The notes: generated from the sequence alone by a model not told the origin. A stretch of DNA of 64,000 nucleotides from Methylotenera_A sp046594915 (GCA_046594915.1 JBKJRC010000003.1:62001-126000); one strand, 5' to 3'. Positions 49,409-59,401 are shown, numbered from the stretch's first letter. Numbers and translations: made by a program.

Positions 49409-51514
49409 CTACGGCTTAGTTTTTTCGAGCAAACTTTTTAGTCTGGGCTCGACTCTATTTGGCAAGATGACATCTGGCACTTCTGGCAAAGGCCATATTT
49501 TTATAGGTTTAACGCTTTTTTGTTGTTGAATGATGTAATCGTAGCGATCGTTTGTCACCCCGGTTGAATCTTCAGCGCCACGCATCACATATGGACGCAA
49601 GAATACCATCAGGTTAGTTTTTTTATGTGTCCTCCCCACCGTGCGAAATAATGCGCCTAAGCCAGGTATATCACCTAGAAAGGGCACTTTATCAACGCTG
49701 TCAGTTATCCGGTCTTCTATTAAACCGCCCAATACAATAATATTGCCATCCTCTACCAATACAGAAGTATCAATAGAACGCTTATTTGTCGTAATTCCGG
49801 CGCTGCCAGATGCATCTAGAACGCTAGAAACCTCTTGGTGAATTTGCAGTTTAATGGTGTTGCCTTCTGAAATTTGCGGCTTTACTTGGAGCGTCAGACC
49901 TACATCTTGACGCTCAATGGTTTGAAAAGGCGTGACTGAGGCAGCTCCGCCAGTTTGTGCATACTGCCCAGTAACAAAAGGTACGTTTTGACCAATTACA
50001 ATCTTTGCTTCTTCATTATCTAACATCAGTAAGTTTGGTTTAGAAAGAATGTTGGCATTTGCATTGGATTCAAGTGCGCGAGCCAATAATCCTAAGTTAG
50101 CGACTTCTCCAATGCCCGGAATGTTCACCTTTCCTCTTAAAAGGCCGATATTAAGCCCATTACCAGCAGAAGCTATATTGCTGGACACGCCAAGGATATT
50201 ACCGCCACGGTTAAATTTAGTACCTCCAAACGCCTGTAGATTGCCTCTATTCAAGGTACCTTCGCTGAAAGCTTCAAGATCTTGCCACTGAATGCCAAAT
50301 TCAGACGCTTTATCCGTAGAAACTTCTGCAATCAATGCTTCAATGTAGAGTTGCGCGCGGCGCATATCCAATTTATCTATTACCCCACGTATCATGTTAA
50401 AAACATGGTCTGGTGCGGTTATTAGTAATGAGTTGGTTGCAGCATCTGCTTGAATCATGTCATTTTCTTGGGCTGAGGCAAGTTCCGAGAAAGGAGATGC
50501 GGTATTAACTGGATTAATTGGATTAACTACATTAACAGGCTGGGAAGTTATCACATTTTTAGCAATATCCCCATTAATCGTAGGAGAAATGCTGTTTGGT
50601 GCAGACGAAGGTGCAAGTGTACTTCCGGCGGACTTACCTGACATCAACGCACGTAAAGTGGCAGCGAGCTTAGTCGAGTCAGCATTTTTTAAATAGACGA
50701 CATGAATCGAGCTACCAACATTGGTCGGCACATCTAATTGTTCAATCAGTGTAGCTGCACGCGTGATTAAGGATTGGTTTTCCGCATGTAAAATAATGGC
50801 ATTTGAGCGCGCATCCGCTACTGCTAGTAGACGCTTTGTTGGATCTGCCGTATTTGAAGCGTCTGCTACCAAACGGTTAAGGGTTTGCGTTATTTCAACG
50901 GCAGATGCATATTTAAGTCTAACAAGTACGTTCTCGGCTTGAGAAGGTCGGTCAATGGTGTTTATTAACTTAACAATATTATTCAAATTATCTGCATAGT
51001 CAGTAACAATTAATGCATTGCTACTCGGATAAGCACTTATAACGCTATTAGGAGAGAGGAGAGGTTTCAGCACATTAATTAGCAGGCTCGCACTTTCATA
51101 TTTAAGTACATACACTTGCGTCACGATTTGGCCACCTGATTGTTTGCCAGTGACCAACCGCGGCGTAAATTTACCTTTCGCATCCAACTCTGGCACGATT
51201 GAGGTATAGCCATTTTCTTCCACAGCGGCAAAGCCCTGCACACGTAACGCCGAAAGGAGTATTTGATAGGTCAGTGCCCGTGGAACTGGTTTTGCTGTAT
51301 TTATACTGATAGTGCCTTTTACTCTTGGATCTAGCAGGAAATTTTTATTAGTAATCTGACCAATTGCTTTAACCACAGATTCAATATCAGCATCGACAAA
51401 ATTAAGCGACACCTTGTCATCGGTCACTTTCACGTTAACATCCTCTGCAAACCCGACAGCATTCGAGAGAAGCAATATAAGCGTTATAACAGTTTGAAAG
51501 AAATATTTTTTCAT
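49409..51514 (-). CDS. gspD: Type II secretion secretin GspD
   Basis: 701 residues with a signal peptide, N0 domain (VSLNFVDADIESVVKAIGQI), N1-N3 domains with a Ser/Asn-rich insertion at about 290-340, and the secretin core (VPFVTGQYAQTGG, VPFLGDIPGLGALFRTV, LMVFLRPYVMRG). It forms the outer-membrane channel. No N-terminal lipobox and no GspS pilotin gene are evident here. It is divergent from gspE and stands on the opposite strand to the rest of the system. Confidence 0.95.
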   Translation of the reverse strand: MKKYFFQTVITLILLLSNAVGFAEDVNVKVTDDKVSLNFVDADIESVVKAIGQITNKNFLLDPRVKGTISINTAKPVPRALTYQILLSALRVQGFAAVEENGYTSIVPELDAKGKFTPRLVTGKQSGGQIVTQVYVLKYESASLLINVLKPLLSPNSVISAYPSSNALIVTDYADNLNNIVKLINTIDRPSQAENVLVRLKYASAVEITQTLNRLVADASNTADPTKRLLAVADARSNAIILHAENQSLITRAATLIEQLDVPTNVGSSIHVVYLKNADSTKLAATLRALMSGKSAGSTLAPSSAPNSISPTINGDIAKNVITSQPVNVVNPINPVNTASPFSELASAQENDMIQADAATNSLLITAPDHVFNMIRGVIDKLDMRRAQLYIEALIAEVSTDKASEFGIQWQDLEAFSEGTLNRGNLQAFGGTKFNRGGNILGVSSNIASAGNGLNIGLLRGKVNIPGIGEVANLGLLARALESNANANILSKPNLLMLDNEEAKIVIGQNVPFVTGQYAQTGGAASVTPFQTIERQDVGLTLQVKPQISEGNTIKLQIHQEVSSVLDASGSAGITTNKRSIDTSVLVEDGNIIVLGGLIEDRITDSVDKVPFLGDIPGLGALFRTVGRTHKKTNLMVFLRPYVMRGAEDSTGVTNDRYDYIIQQQKSVKPIKIWPLPEVPDVILPNRVEPRLKSLLEKTKP

Positions 51515-51684
51515 TAGGCCAATTATGTTTAAATATTATTTTGGGCAATGATACTTAAGCTTTAGATTCACATCAAAACCCCCTCAATTATGCGTGATAG
51601 CTACTGATTAGGCTAGTGAAAAATTAATAGATATACTTAATCATAATTAATTGTTCAATCTCTAAAGGGATAGTTAATTCAACA

Positions 51685-51713
51685 TTGAGATTGAATTAAA
51701 GCATCTATATAAA
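51685..51713 (+). promoter_or_regulatory. Promoter for gspE-gspF
   Basis: TTGAGA (51685-51690) and TATAAA (51708-51713) with the ideal 17-base spacer, 31 bases before the gspE start. Confidence 0.65.
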
Positions 51714-51744
51714 AATAGGGTACTTATACTGTAGCATAACCAAT

Positions 51745-53232
51745 ATGACTGAATTAGTAAATTTTTTACCAACTAAATTTGTTCCGTATAGTTATGCGAA
51801 AACGCAAGGCGCATTTGTAAAATCTGTTACAAATGGCGTTGCATTAATTTGCCTGCGTGATGGGGTAAAAATCGAGGCAATTACTGAGATTTTAAGATTG
51901 TGGCAAGGTAAATTCACCGCGAATCAAGTTTCTGTGGACATCTATGATAAGTTGCTGACTGAGACTTACGCACAAGAAGGTGCCTCTAGTGCTTTTGCAG
52001 ATGACATCGAAAATAATTTAGACCTATCGCGTCTTATTCAAGAATTACCAAAAGTAGAAGATTTGCTTGAAGCTGAAGGTGATGCGCCCATCATCCGTAT
52101 GATAAATGCGATTTTTACCCAAGCCTTGCGTGAGAGTGTTTCTGATATTCATATTGAGCCGTATGAAACTAAATCGGTGGTGCGCTTTAGGATTGATGGC
52201 ACCTTACGCAATATTGTAGAACCGCATCGTGCTTTACATGTCGCTTTGATTTCACGGATTAAAGTCATGGCGCAAATGGATATTGCTGAAAAGCGTATGC
52301 CACAAGACGGCAGAATCACTCTTAAGATTGCTGGTAAAATGGTTGATGTGCGTGTGTCAACATTGCCCACTGGGCATGGCGAACGTGTTGTTTTGCGTAT
52401 TTTAGAAAAAGATGCCAAGCGACTTGATTTATCAAGATTAGGTATGTCTGATGAAACTCTATCTAAAGTCGACGCATTGGCACATCAACCCTACGGAATT
52501 TTTTTAGTCACTGGTCCAACAGGCTCAGGTAAAACGACTACGCTGTATTCTGCAATCTCTCGCCTAGATGCCAATGTGCTTAACATCATGACCGTGGAAG
52601 ATCCGATTGAGTACGATTTACCACACATTTCACAAACACAGGTTAATGCCAAAATTGACATGAGTTTTGCAAAAGCCTTACGCTCCATCCTGCGACAAGA
52701 TCCTGATGCCATCATGATAGGCGAGGTTAGGGATGTGGAAACCGCACAGATTGCTGTGCAATCCAGCTTAACAGGGCACTTAGTGCTTGCTACCTTGCAC
52801 ACAAACGATGCTGTTAGTGCGGTCACCCGATTGGTCGACATGGGGATTGAACCATTTTTATTGGCTTCATCTCTGTCTGGTGTACTTGCACAGCGCTTGG
52901 TGCGCTGTTTATGCACCGATTGCCGCGTTGCTTATGAGCCTGACAATGTAGAGCTGGCTTTGCTGAAGTCATCCCATTCGCCACAATATCTGTATCGTGC
53001 AGCCGGTTGTGTGGCTTGTGGGGGCACAGGCTATAAAGGCCGAATCGGTATTTATGAGTTGTTAGTCATTGATGACGAAATGCGTAAGCTCGTGCATGAC
53101 CGTAATTCTGAACAGAAGATTCGTCAATACGCAAATTCCTTAGGTATGCTTGATTTACGCCAAGACGGTGTTAGATGGGTGATATCGGGAGTAACCTCTC
53201 TCGAAGAACTCCTCACTGTGACTAAAGAGTAA
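51745..53232 (+). CDS. gspE: Type II secretion ATPase GspE
   Basis: 495 residues. N-terminal domain, then the ATPase core: Walker A TGPTGSGKTTTLY, Asp box TVEDPIEYDL, Walker B RQDPDAIMIGEVRD and His box TGHLVLATLHTND. The zinc-binding tetracysteine CLCTDC ... CVACGGTGY sits near residues 388-430. It is the hexameric cytoplasmic motor that drives pseudopilus assembly with GspL and GspF. gspF follows after 12 bases. Confidence 0.96.
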   Translation: MTELVNFLPTKFVPYSYAKTQGAFVKSVTNGVALICLRDGVKIEAITEILRLWQGKFTANQVSVDIYDKLLTETYAQEGASSAFADDIENNLDLSRLIQELPKVEDLLEAEGDAPIIRMINAIFTQALRESVSDIHIEPYETKSVVRFRIDGTLRNIVEPHRALHVALISRIKVMAQMDIAEKRMPQDGRITLKIAGKMVDVRVSTLPTGHGERVVLRILEKDAKRLDLSRLGMSDETLSKVDALAHQPYGIFLVTGPTGSGKTTTLYSAISRLDANVLNIMTVEDPIEYDLPHISQTQVNAKIDMSFAKALRSILRQDPDAIMIGEVRDVETAQIAVQSSLTGHLVLATLHTNDAVSAVTRLVDMGIEPFLLASSLSGVLAQRLVRCLCTDCRVAYEPDNVELALLKSSHSPQYLYRAAGCVACGGTGYKGRIGIYELLVIDDEMRKLVHDRNSEQKIRQYANSLGMLDLRQDGVRWVISGVTSLEELLTVTKE

Positions 53233-53244
53233 GGGTTAATAATC

Positions 53245-54465
53245 GTGGCTACATTTCGCTTTGAAGCGGTAGATGCGCTAGGCAAAATCACGCGCGGAGT
53301 AGTAGAGGCGGACACTGTCCGCCTGGCTCGTAGTCGCTTACGAGATATGCAACTGACACCGCTCAAGGTAAATGCCTTGCAAGAGGAAAAGTCTGCGGGG
53401 TTTACCAGTGGTAGTGTACGTTTGCGCGGCTCAGTATCTAGCTATGAGCTGGGATTATTTACACGACAGTTTTCTACATTACTCAATGCTGGCCTCAATA
53501 TTGAGCAATCACTGGCCGCCATCGCGGAACAGATGGAAAAGCCAATTATCCGTGAAATTTTACTTGGTGTTCGCTCTGGCGTGGTAGCAGGCAGTGCGCT
53601 TTCAACCTCCATGGCAACTTACTCACAGACTTTTCCTGATATTTATTGTGCACTTATACACGCCGGTGAAGAGTCGGGCGAGCTAGCAAAAGTATTAGAA
53701 CGCTTAGCCAACTATACTGAATCACGTCATGCTATAAAGCAAAAAGTCATATCTGCTTTTATTTACCCAGCACTGGTTACACTGACTGCTGTATTGGTTG
53801 TTGGTACCTTATTAATTTATGTCGTGCCACAAGTTGTTGGAGTTTTTCAACAATCCAAACAAACATTGCCAGTGCTGACACAAATCATGATTTTTATTAG
53901 TGATTTTTTGCGCCATACATGGATTTATCTAATTGGATTAATTGCTGGCGGTGTGTATATATTTAGTAAGTCTTTAAACAATGATTCGACGCGCTATCGA
54001 TGGCATGAAACCTTATTAAAAATACCAGTATTGGGAAAATTACTGCGTAGTCTGAATACGGCTCGTTTAGCCAGTACATTATCAATACTGGTTGGTAGCG
54101 GTGTGCCGTTGATGACCTCGCTGCAGGCTGCTTCTAGAATCGTGACGTTGATGCCAATGCAAACAGCCGTAAAAGAAGCAACAGCCGCTGTGCGCGATGG
54201 GGGCACGTTAAGTCGCGCGTTAAGAGAAAGCGGGCAATTCCCACCAATTCTTATTCATTTAATTGCTAATGCTGAAGCAACTGGTCAACTCGGGAAAATG
54301 TTAGAAAGTGCAGCGGTGCAGCAGGAAAACGAAGTGAATAACAAGCTTATTATTTTAACCAATATTTTAGAACCACTACTGATCATTGCAATGGGTGGCA
54401 TGGTGCTATTGATTGTGCTAGCTATCATGTTGCCGATTATTGAGATTAACCAACTGATACGCTAA
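53245..54465 (+). CDS. gspF: Type II secretion platform protein GspF
   Basis: 406 residues from a GTG. Two GspF domains (about 70-190 and 270-395), each with the G-E-E-S-G-type loop (IHAGEESGELAKVLERLA), and three membrane helices. It forms the inner-membrane centre of the machine under GspE and GspL. It forms an operon with gspE and converges with the HupE-like gene. Confidence 0.95.
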   Translation: MATFRFEAVDALGKITRGVVEADTVRLARSRLRDMQLTPLKVNALQEEKSAGFTSGSVRLRGSVSSYELGLFTRQFSTLLNAGLNIEQSLAAIAEQMEKPIIREILLGVRSGVVAGSALSTSMATYSQTFPDIYCALIHAGEESGELAKVLERLANYTESRHAIKQKVISAFIYPALVTLTAVLVVGTLLIYVVPQVVGVFQQSKQTLPVLTQIMIFISDFLRHTWIYLIGLIAGGVYIFSKSLNNDSTRYRWHETLLKIPVLGKLLRSLNTARLASTLSILVGSGVPLMTSLQAASRIVTLMPMQTAVKEATAAVRDGGTLSRALRESGQFPPILIHLIANAEATGQLGKMLESAAVQQENEVNNKLIILTNILEPLLIIAMGGMVLLIVLAIMLPIIEINQLIR

Positions 54466-54508
54466 GCGATTAAGTATTTTATTTAAGAAAGTATCACAAT
54501 TGAATAAT

Positions 54509-55642
54509 TCAAAATAGTTTGATATCAAATGCTCTTTCAATGAACCATATACTTGCAATGCTAATAATGATGATAGAGCCTGCATAAAAGAAGACTGTTT
54601 TGTAAAACCATGTTTTGCGCAAAGCATACGAAATGGGCAAGTAAACACTCAATATGCCAATTTGACCAATCTCTACACCTACATTAAAACCGACTAAAGC
54701 AAGAATCAACGCAGTATTTTGTAAGCCTAAATCTGATAATACGGCAGCAAATCCAAAACCATGAATTAAGCCAAAGGCAAATGCAGCCATCCAGCGGTAT
54801 TTCAATATTTTCGGTAATAGGTTATTTAAGGCAGCTACAATTACTGAGGCAGCAATAGCAGCTTCTACCCAGCGGCTAGGCAATGAAATAATTTGTAAAG
54901 TGGCCAAGGTTAAAGTAATGGAGTGTGCAACAGTGAAAGCGGTTACTACCTTTAGCACTTCGATGAAAGTTGATTTGAAACTAGGCGATGGTTGCCATGT
55001 GTTGGCTTTACGCACTAAAACTGCGGGCAATAACAGCGATATTAAGAATAAAATATGGTCATATCCTATCCAAATGTGCCATATGCCTTCGACTATATAG
55101 TTTTTAAATTCGGTTAAGTGATTTGGCGTTTCTAACAAGAACGATTGCTTAGCATTCTCAGGCCCAAAAATGGAGGTTTTAGTGGTGTTTTTATAATCCA
55201 ACTTAAGCAAACCGCGATGCGAAGGATCGATGTCAGCAAATAATGTGTAGTTCAAATTGAGTTCATTAATGGGCTCTTTGCAGCTCGCAGCAAATTTGAT
55301 GGCTACATATGCGCCATCTGTATGATGATCAATTAATGTTTTTTGTGGTGTAATCAGGCAAGTGTTTTGCTTATTAAAAATTTGCAGTCTTGCAAAGGCA
55401 TATGCGTCAATTTCTTGCTGCTTATTAAGCACTTCCTGCCACGTAATTTCATTGTTTGCATTCTCATCCAGGCCAATCGCGTATTCCAAATCCCGTAAAG
55501 CAATATCCAGCTGTCCTAGAATATGATTCTCTTTGACTGCAACAACTAGATAACTGTCGCTCGGTTTATGCGCGTAAACAGGGGAGTTGCAGCAGAAAAA
55601 GACAACTATTAATAAATAAAAAGTTTTTAAATGCCTACTCAT
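54509..55642 (-). CDS. HupE/UreJ_2-like membrane protein with periplasmic N-terminus
   Basis: 377 residues. Signal peptide, a periplasmic region of about 160 residues, then six or seven membrane helices with the HupE/UreJ_2 motifs GIWHIWIGYDHILFLISLLLP, FTVAHSITLTLATL, RWMAAFAFGLIHGFGFAA and FNVGVEIGQ. The helix histidines and acidic residues match a metal-permease-like core. HupE proteins are linked to nickel uptake, but the group with a long N-terminus is of unknown substrate and often lies near DUF4331 genes, as here. It overlaps the TPR gene by 4 bases. Confidence 0.87.
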   Translation of the reverse strand: MSRHLKTFYLLIVVFFCCNSPVYAHKPSDSYLVVAVKENHILGQLDIALRDLEYAIGLDENANNEITWQEVLNKQQEIDAYAFARLQIFNKQNTCLITPQKTLIDHHTDGAYVAIKFAASCKEPINELNLNYTLFADIDPSHRGLLKLDYKNTTKTSIFGPENAKQSFLLETPNHLTEFKNYIVEGIWHIWIGYDHILFLISLLLPAVLVRKANTWQPSPSFKSTFIEVLKVVTAFTVAHSITLTLATLQIISLPSRWVEAAIAASVIVAALNNLLPKILKYRWMAAFAFGLIHGFGFAAVLSDLGLQNTALILALVGFNVGVEIGQIGILSVYLPISYALRKTWFYKTVFFYAGSIIIISIASIWFIERAFDIKLF

Positions 55643-56814
55643 GGACCGCTCTTGTATTTCGTCATGAGCTTAGTTAAAGCTATGTCTTCTAAATGATAGG
55701 TTGCTAACCATTGTGTCATTGTTTGAATGGCGGCAATATCCTTAGAGGCAATAGCTGCCTCTAAATACACCCGCGCATCGGCTGGTTCTTTTTGAATTTC
55801 CCAATTTTGTTTGGCTATTTGCATGGCCCTAGTGGGGTTATTCATTAATCTTAGTTCAAATCGTGAATGCTCTCTTTGATGTACCGTATCACCTCTCAAC
55901 ATCGCTGCCGCAAATCTTTGTTTCAAAGTATCAATTTGTAAGGCGGAGTCTGCTGAATTGATAATTTTAAGTGCCTCAGCATAGCGCAATAATAATGCGT
56001 CTACTTTTGTTTGTAATTTCAATAGTTTAATGACTTCTTGTGCACGTTTTTGATCTAGCAAATAATCAGAATAGGTCCCTAATAAATAGCTATCAGGTTC
56101 TTCAATCTTTATCGCCTGCTGAAAGTATTGTTCTGCTGCTACATTGTCGCCTAGCCGAGTCGCCATTTCTGCGAGCAAGGTTAACACCCAAACTCGAATA
56201 GATGGATTGGTTTCATTAGAGTCTGCATAAGTGGTTTTTAATTTTTGATAGCTTTTTACAGCTTGCCCACTCAAATTATGGATATTGGTCGCACAAGTTA
56301 AGGTAACTAACCTTGATGCAAGCGTATAAAGCTGCTCGCAACTTTTATAAGCTTCAGCATATTTGCCCTGAACTTGCAAAATGGTTGCACGAGTAATCCA
56401 GGCTTGGCCGTTTCTTGGATCCCGATTTAACAGTTGATCAAGGTCTACAAGCGATTGATCAAAATGATGGGTACTTTGCAATATGGTTGCACGTAAAATT
56501 AAAACCTCAATGGGCGGTTCCCTTAATTTCCACCAAGATGCCAGCGCCGCTTCTGCATATCCCAAATAACGTGGATCGCCTTCACTGCGAGAGCGTTCTA
56601 TATATAATTGGGCTAACTCAGTTGCAACAGCAATATTATTGCGATTAATGCTTAATAATGCCTTTAAGTTTTTAAATTCCTTGGAGGTTACGCTTGAGTT
56701 CGCAGGAAGCGTTTCAAGTACTTGTGCAGGGTTTGTTGGAATATAGGGTGCAGCTGTTGCGACAGTTAGGCAACTTGCTAATAACAAACTAATAAATGTA
56801 AATTTAAATATCAT
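55639..56814 (-). CDS. Exported TPR-repeat protein
   Basis: 391 residues with a signal peptide and a chain of TPR-like helix pairs, for example NGQAWITRATILQVQGKYAEAYK and DNVAAEQYFQQAIKIEEPDSYLLGTYSDYLL in blocks. Such repeats bind other proteins. It is the first gene of a minus-strand pair with the HupE-like gene (ATGA overlap) and is divergent from the DUF4331 gene across 291 AT-rich bases without other features. Confidence 0.88.
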   Translation of the reverse strand: MIFKFTFISLLLASCLTVATAAPYIPTNPAQVLETLPANSSVTSKEFKNLKALLSINRNNIAVATELAQLYIERSRSEGDPRYLGYAEAALASWWKLREPPIEVLILRATILQSTHHFDQSLVDLDQLLNRDPRNGQAWITRATILQVQGKYAEAYKSCEQLYTLASRLVTLTCATNIHNLSGQAVKSYQKLKTTYADSNETNPSIRVWVLTLLAEMATRLGDNVAAEQYFQQAIKIEEPDSYLLGTYSDYLLDQKRAQEVIKLLKLQTKVDALLLRYAEALKIINSADSALQIDTLKQRFAAAMLRGDTVHQREHSRFELRLMNNPTRAMQIAKQNWEIQKEPADARVYLEAAIASKDIAAIQTMTQWLATYHLEDIALTKLMTKYKSGP

Positions 56815-57105
56815 GATTGCTTAAACAGAAATTTGAAATTGATTCAAGTCAATTTTTTATCGTATGAAACATTAACACTAGATGCATATAATTCATTAAA
56901 AATCCGATAAAATTTTTAAAAATTTTAAATATATTTATTTTTTGAACTTTTTTGAATCTATTTCTGTTTGTTTAACGTAGATAAACCATTAATGATGTTA
57001 ACTGCAGAATTATGTTCGTTAACGTACAGATATTTCTTTCAGACCATTACATTATTAATCAGCATTTGCTAAAAACATTTAACATCAATTCAGGAGTCGC
57101 AAATC

Positions 57106-58632
57106 ATGAAACTAATTAGAAATAAATCTCGATCCATAGCTTTTTTCGTATCCGCTGCATTACTTGGTATGGCGGCTACTGCGACTATGGCATCTAGCCA
57201 CAAAGAGGCACCGTTTATTGCAGGCCAACCTAGGCTAGATGCTACAGACCTATATATGTTTCGTAGTTACGAACCAAATCGTGAAAACTTTGTAACGATT
57301 CTTGCAAACTATATTCCTTTGCAAGACGCATATGCTGGACCAAATTTTAACCAATTTGATTCTAATGGTTTATATGAAATTCACATTGATAACGTTGGAG
57401 ATGCTAAAGAACATTTAACCTATCAATTCCGTTTTAACAAAGCAACCAAAGATTTCAAACTTCCTGTAAACGGTGTGCCAAATCGCATTCCTTTAATTAA
57501 CGATTTGGGTGTAATCTCAGCCTCAAATCAAGATGCGCTAAAACTCACCGAAACGTACACCGTTGATTTAGTAACAGAAGGTAGTCGTAAAGGCAAAAGA
57601 GAGTCTGTCACGCAGTTGAACGGCAGTAAAACGTTTACTAAGCCAGTCGATTATATTGGTGAAAAGTCATTTGGTGCGACAGCTGGTGACAAAACCAATT
57701 ACGACGCCTATGCTAACAGTTATATTTACGACATTAAAATCCCTAATTGTGCAGTAAATGGTAAGGTTTTTGTAGGACAGCGTAAGGAATCGTTCTATAT
57801 CGCATTAGGCAAAATATTCGATAAAATCAATTTAAATCCATTAGGCTCTGAAGTTGCTGGAAATAATAATAATCTTGAAGATAAAAACATCAGCACGATT
57901 GCTTTAGAAGTACCCACTGCATGTTTGGTCAAATCTGCAACCCAGCCTGTCATTGGGGCTTTTACCACTGCAAGCGTTCGACAAGGACGATTAATCAATC
58001 CAAAACCAGGTTCTGGTATCAATAGTGCAAGTAAAGAAGGTGGTGCTTGGGCGCAAGTTTCAAGATTAGGTATGCCATTGGTTAACGAAGTAGTGATTGG
58101 CTTAGAAGACAAAGATACATTTAATACGTCAAGACCTAGTGCAGACGGTCAGTTCTTAACCTATGTGACTAATCCTACACTTCCAACCATTATTCAAGGT
58201 TTGTTTCCTGGAGCACCAGCGCCAACCAAATTTCCACGTAATGATTTAGTTGCAACGTTTCTAACCGGGATTGTTGGTTTAAATCAATTAAGCACCGTTA
58301 CACCATCGGAAATGCTACGACTTAACACTAGTACAGCAATCCCATTAACATTACGTGGCGCACAAAATTCATTAGGGGTAATTGCTGGCGATAATAGTGG
58401 CTTCCCAAATGGCCGTCGTCCTGGTGATGATGTTATCGACGTGTCTTTAAGAGTGGCTATGGGCAAATTATGTACGTTAAATGACCCCGCAGATAGTTTT
58501 CAAATAGGCTGTCAACCTTCTGATGCACCAGCAGGAACCGCAGCTTTAACAGACGGCGTACGGAAAACATCTTCTGATTTTAAGAACGCTTTCCCATACT
58601 TAAATACGCCATTGCCTGGCAACAGCAATTAA
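57106..58632 (+). CDS. Exported DUF4331 protein
   Basis: 508 residues with a signal peptide ending near ATMASS. The DUF4331 domain begins at once (SSHKEAPFIAGQPRLDATDLYMF) and repeats its HxEAP-type and D-T-x-D-x-Y-x-F features; the C-terminal part has NGRRPGDDVIDVSLRVAMG and a few cysteines. Function of the family is unknown. AGGAG precedes the ATG. Together with the divergent TPR and HupE-like genes and the following lipoprotein it makes a likely envelope module. Confidence 0.88.
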   Translation: MKLIRNKSRSIAFFVSAALLGMAATATMASSHKEAPFIAGQPRLDATDLYMFRSYEPNRENFVTILANYIPLQDAYAGPNFNQFDSNGLYEIHIDNVGDAKEHLTYQFRFNKATKDFKLPVNGVPNRIPLINDLGVISASNQDALKLTETYTVDLVTEGSRKGKRESVTQLNGSKTFTKPVDYIGEKSFGATAGDKTNYDAYANSYIYDIKIPNCAVNGKVFVGQRKESFYIALGKIFDKINLNPLGSEVAGNNNNLEDKNISTIALEVPTACLVKSATQPVIGAFTTASVRQGRLINPKPGSGINSASKEGGAWAQVSRLGMPLVNEVVIGLEDKDTFNTSRPSADGQFLTYVTNPTLPTIIQGLFPGAPAPTKFPRNDLVATFLTGIVGLNQLSTVTPSEMLRLNTSTAIPLTLRGAQNSLGVIAGDNSGFPNGRRPGDDVIDVSLRVAMGKLCTLNDPADSFQIGCQPSDAPAGTAALTDGVRKTSSDFKNAFPYLNTPLPGNSN

Positions 58633-58644
58633 TAGGAGTCAACC

Positions 58645-58902
58645 ATGAAAACTATATGTAAATGGTCAATGACCGCCTTATTAGTCGCAGGTACCTTGGC
58701 TTTAGGCGCTTGCGGTGGTGGTGGCGGAGGTGGAGGCCGCAGTAATTCGGCGGCTAGTCAATGCGCGGGCAATTCTGATACGTTTATCTGTGAGGTCTTT
58801 AAAGTAGTTAATAATTTAACTTCTGAAACTGCTGACCCTAGAGAAATCGATTCTATCGCGGTAACAAGTCCTGAAGATACTGATCCAACTTCAGCTATAT
58901 AA
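58645..58902 (+). CDS. Small lipoprotein with poly-glycine linker (copy 2)
   Basis: 85 residues. Lipoprotein signal ends LALGAC with Cys 23, followed by eight glycines, then NSAASQCAGNSDTFICEVFK with two more cysteines and an acidic tail. It starts 12 bases after the DUF4331 stop and shares the layout, but not the sequence after the glycines, with the lipoprotein following the GlcG-like gene. A strong hairpin ends the unit. Outer-membrane anchoring is expected. Confidence 0.8.
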   Translation: MKTICKWSMTALLVAGTLALGACGGGGGGGGRSNSAASQCAGNSDTFICEVFKVVNNLTSETADPREIDSIAVTSPEDTDPTSAI

Positions 58903-58915
58903 GTTATTTTAATTC

Positions 58916-58959
58916 CCTTATGGCAAGCTATATTTCTGCTTGTCATAAGGATTCTTTTT
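58916..58959 (+). terminator. Rho-independent terminator after the DUF4331 unit
   Basis: A 13-base inverted repeat (CCTTATGGCAAGC and complement with one G-U position), 9-base loop, then ATTCTTTTT. It lies 14 bases after the lipoprotein stop. The 200 bases from 58960 to 59157 contain only short broken frames and nothing I can identify. Confidence 0.85.
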
Positions 58960-59157
58960 GGGGCTGTAGTAGATTAGCCCATAATTGTTGAAGTTGTTTT
59001 ATTTGGCGCTGATGAACATCAGCAAACGTTTGACGATGCAGCTGCTTAATTGAAAACTAGCGTTAAATGGGTAGGTATTTCACTTTGAAGAGCGGATGCC
59101 TCAACAGTGATCAACCAACGTTTATACAAAATTCAGGACACGCCCGATTTGTTTTGA

Positions 59158-59334
59158 TTATCGCCAGTCTGTCCATCTTACTTTTTGTGATTCTGACAAA
59201 ATCCTTTGAATAATAATAGTCGGCAAGCCGCCTCTAATCATCATTTGCTCAGCCTCGGCAGGGCTTCTATATTTACTCATAATTAACCCTTTGTTCACCA
59301 AATGGTTAAATACAACGTTTTCTCTTGATTGCAT
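59158..59334 (-). CDS. Micro-protein of unknown function, paralogue of the next gene
   Basis: 58 residues from the ATG at 59334, chosen because it aligns with the start of the neighbouring paralogue; the frame is open to 59433. The pattern M-x-(T/S)-R-x-N-x-(I/V)-x5-(V/L)-(I/V)-x-KG at the start and (I)II-x-RIL ... (R)-x-TD at the end is shared by both. No known motif, no membrane segment; basic and helical in outlook, so a nucleic-acid or ribosome-binding role is possible but not supported. The second of two tandem genes on the minus strand. Confidence 0.6.
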   Translation of the reverse strand: MQSRENVVFNHLVNKGLIMSKYRSPAEAEQMMIRGGLPTIIIQRILSESQKVRWTDWR

Positions 59335-59401
59335 AGTTTTTAATTGCATGGCGTGCCTATCTTGGTTTACAAGTAAAACGTGATTGAAATATCGGTTGGG
59401 C

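Noticed and set aside
58960..59157. Possible transposase remnant after the DUF4331 unit
   Set aside because: Frames on both strands are short and broken, and I could not match any to a transposase with confidence.
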